Source: a virus
Length of the DNA: 20,244 bases
Reading direction: 5' to 3' (one strand)
IMG/VR virus record: IMGVR_UViG_3300020165_000200
Location: 1 to 20,244 of that record
Below the pieces are notes generated by a model that had not been told where the DNA came from, did not search any database, and was given only the letters and a program-made list of their open reading frames with translations. Both the position numbers and the translations under genes were made by a program. Shown piece after piece: positions 19,442 to 20,244 of the stretch. How positions within the stretch are numbered: the stretch's first letter is position 1; the number at the start of each line of letters is the position of its first letter.

Positions 19442-20244
19442 TTAATAGCTCGGATAAGCGGTTGGCAAGCCGAATGTTGAGAAGTCGATTACATCGTTAA
19501 TGACGTAGGTTAGATAGTTTGGTGTGCGTGAAACTGTACCTGTTACTGGGTCAAGGAATTGAGCAGTATTAACTGGCTCTTGATTATCATCTAAGATCTT
19601 TTGCGGAACTGTTGCAGGTACTATAAGTTCATTTAAGCCAACATTAGCAATCTGTGTTTTAAATCCGATTGTAGAGGCAGGAGCAGACTGATCTTTATTA
19701 AAATTTAATTGGAAAGTGAAGGTGTTATTGTATCTCACCACACCCGTTTCGGGATCAGTAACAGGATCAATTTTATAATCTGCCAACATACCACAAAAAG
19801 CAGGTATTGTAACACCAACAATATCAATCGAAGCGTCATTTATTGAACCTACATCCTCTATAAAATTAATGTTTGGTGCGTTCTCACGAACTGTAACTGA
19901 GATAGTCGGGTAAGTAATTGTTTCTAATGGTGGTGGATCGAACTTTTCACCCGCTGAATTTTGAATAATCTTTAAAACATTAGTCTTATCAACTTCCACA
20001 ACTCTCTGAAAACTCCAAGAGCCATAAGAGATTAGCGCTTTAAATTCCGCAGGAGTTGCACCCGAAGAACTGATGGTTTGATCGTCTGACCAAGTTAGCG
20101 CAAACATCCACTCCGCACCGCTTACAGGGTCGCAAGTGATCCCCCTAAGCTTCATTGCTGAATAATTAGGATGACTTTGCCCGATTGTATAACCCGATGA
20201 AGATATGGCATCAACTGCGTCATTAACTACCGCGTCAAAGGTTA
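19442..20244 (-). CDS. Virion structural protein, 5' part outside window
   Basis: The frame stays open from its stop at 19442 through the window end, so the start lies beyond 20244. The codons above the first internal ATG (20155) encode a natural continuation (TFDAVVNDAVDAISSSGYTI, then GQSHPNYSA), and no ribosome site precedes that ATG. Visible segments are beta-rich (TISVTVRENAPNINFIEDVG, NNTFTFQLNFNKDQSAP). This suggests a tail or capsid-associated protein, identity unknown. About 267 residues are visible. Confidence 0.75.
   Translation of the reverse strand, partial: TFDAVVNDAVDAISSSGYTIGQSHPNYSAMKLRGITCDPVSGAEWMFALTWSDDQTISSSGATPAEFKALISYGSWSFQRVVEVDKTNVLKIIQNSAGEKFDPPPLETITYPTISVTVRENAPNINFIEDVGSINDASIDIVGVTIPAFCGMLADYKIDPVTDPETGVVRYNNTFTFQLNFNKDQSAPASTIGFKTQIANVGLNELIVPATVPQKILDDNQEPVNTAQFLDPVTGTVSRTPNYLTYVINDVIDFSTFGLPTAYPSY

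Overview
This window is a piece of a tailed bacteriophage (or prophage) genome with low GC content and strong bacterial Shine-Dalgarno sites. Genes are packed head to tail, very often with ATGA, GTGA, TAATG or TGATG overlaps. A lipoprotein signal sequence and tail-fibre-like proteins favour a Gram-negative host, but this is inference. I see no tRNA, rRNA, CRISPR array, insertion sequence, integrase, CI-type repressor or restriction endonuclease.

Layout. (1) Bases 1-10769, minus strand: the early and replication region. Transcription starts at an AT-rich divergent control region (10770-11014). It first reads about eight tiny proteins, many of them cysteine-rich (10769 down to 8986), and ends at a terminator near 8900. 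A gene-poor 435-base stretch follows, holding a candidate small RNA with its own terminator and a promoter/operator cluster. A second operon (8550 down to about 3621) encodes a ribbon-helix-helix protein, a replication initiator or helicase loader with a phage-O-like layout, a DnaB-type helicase, small proteins, a C5-cytosine methyltransferase, an HTH protein and an N6-adenine/N4-cytosine-type methyltransferase. A single-gene unit (3274-3495) sits between two terminators behind a palindromic operator. The last stretch (3231 down to the window start) has small membrane, HTH and Cys-pair proteins, a YopX protein and a RusA Holliday junction resolvase. (2) Bases 11015-13232, plus strand: a recombination operon with a ribbon-helix-helix regulator, an unknown protein, an ERF annealing protein, a YqaJ/lambda-exonuclease-like nuclease and a glutamine-rich protein. 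(3) Bases 13409-20244, minus strand: late genes for virion, tail-fibre and envelope proteins. They converge on the recombination operon, with back-to-back terminators between them. The gene at the right edge is open past the window end.

How it may work together. The initiator gene carries six helically phased repeats of AGTGCTTTG in three reading frames, next to T-rich direct repeats. This is a good candidate origin, arranged as in lambda O. The DnaB-like helicase would be loaded there. ERF and the exonuclease would recombine ends, RusA would resolve junctions, and the two orphan methyltransferases would modify phage DNA.

The most interesting points are the intragenic origin, the candidate small RNA near 8750-8890, the operator-controlled single-gene unit at 3274-3580, a clamp-binding-like tail on the small methyltransferase, a widely shared extended ribosome-binding motif, and many tiny metal-site-like proteins.
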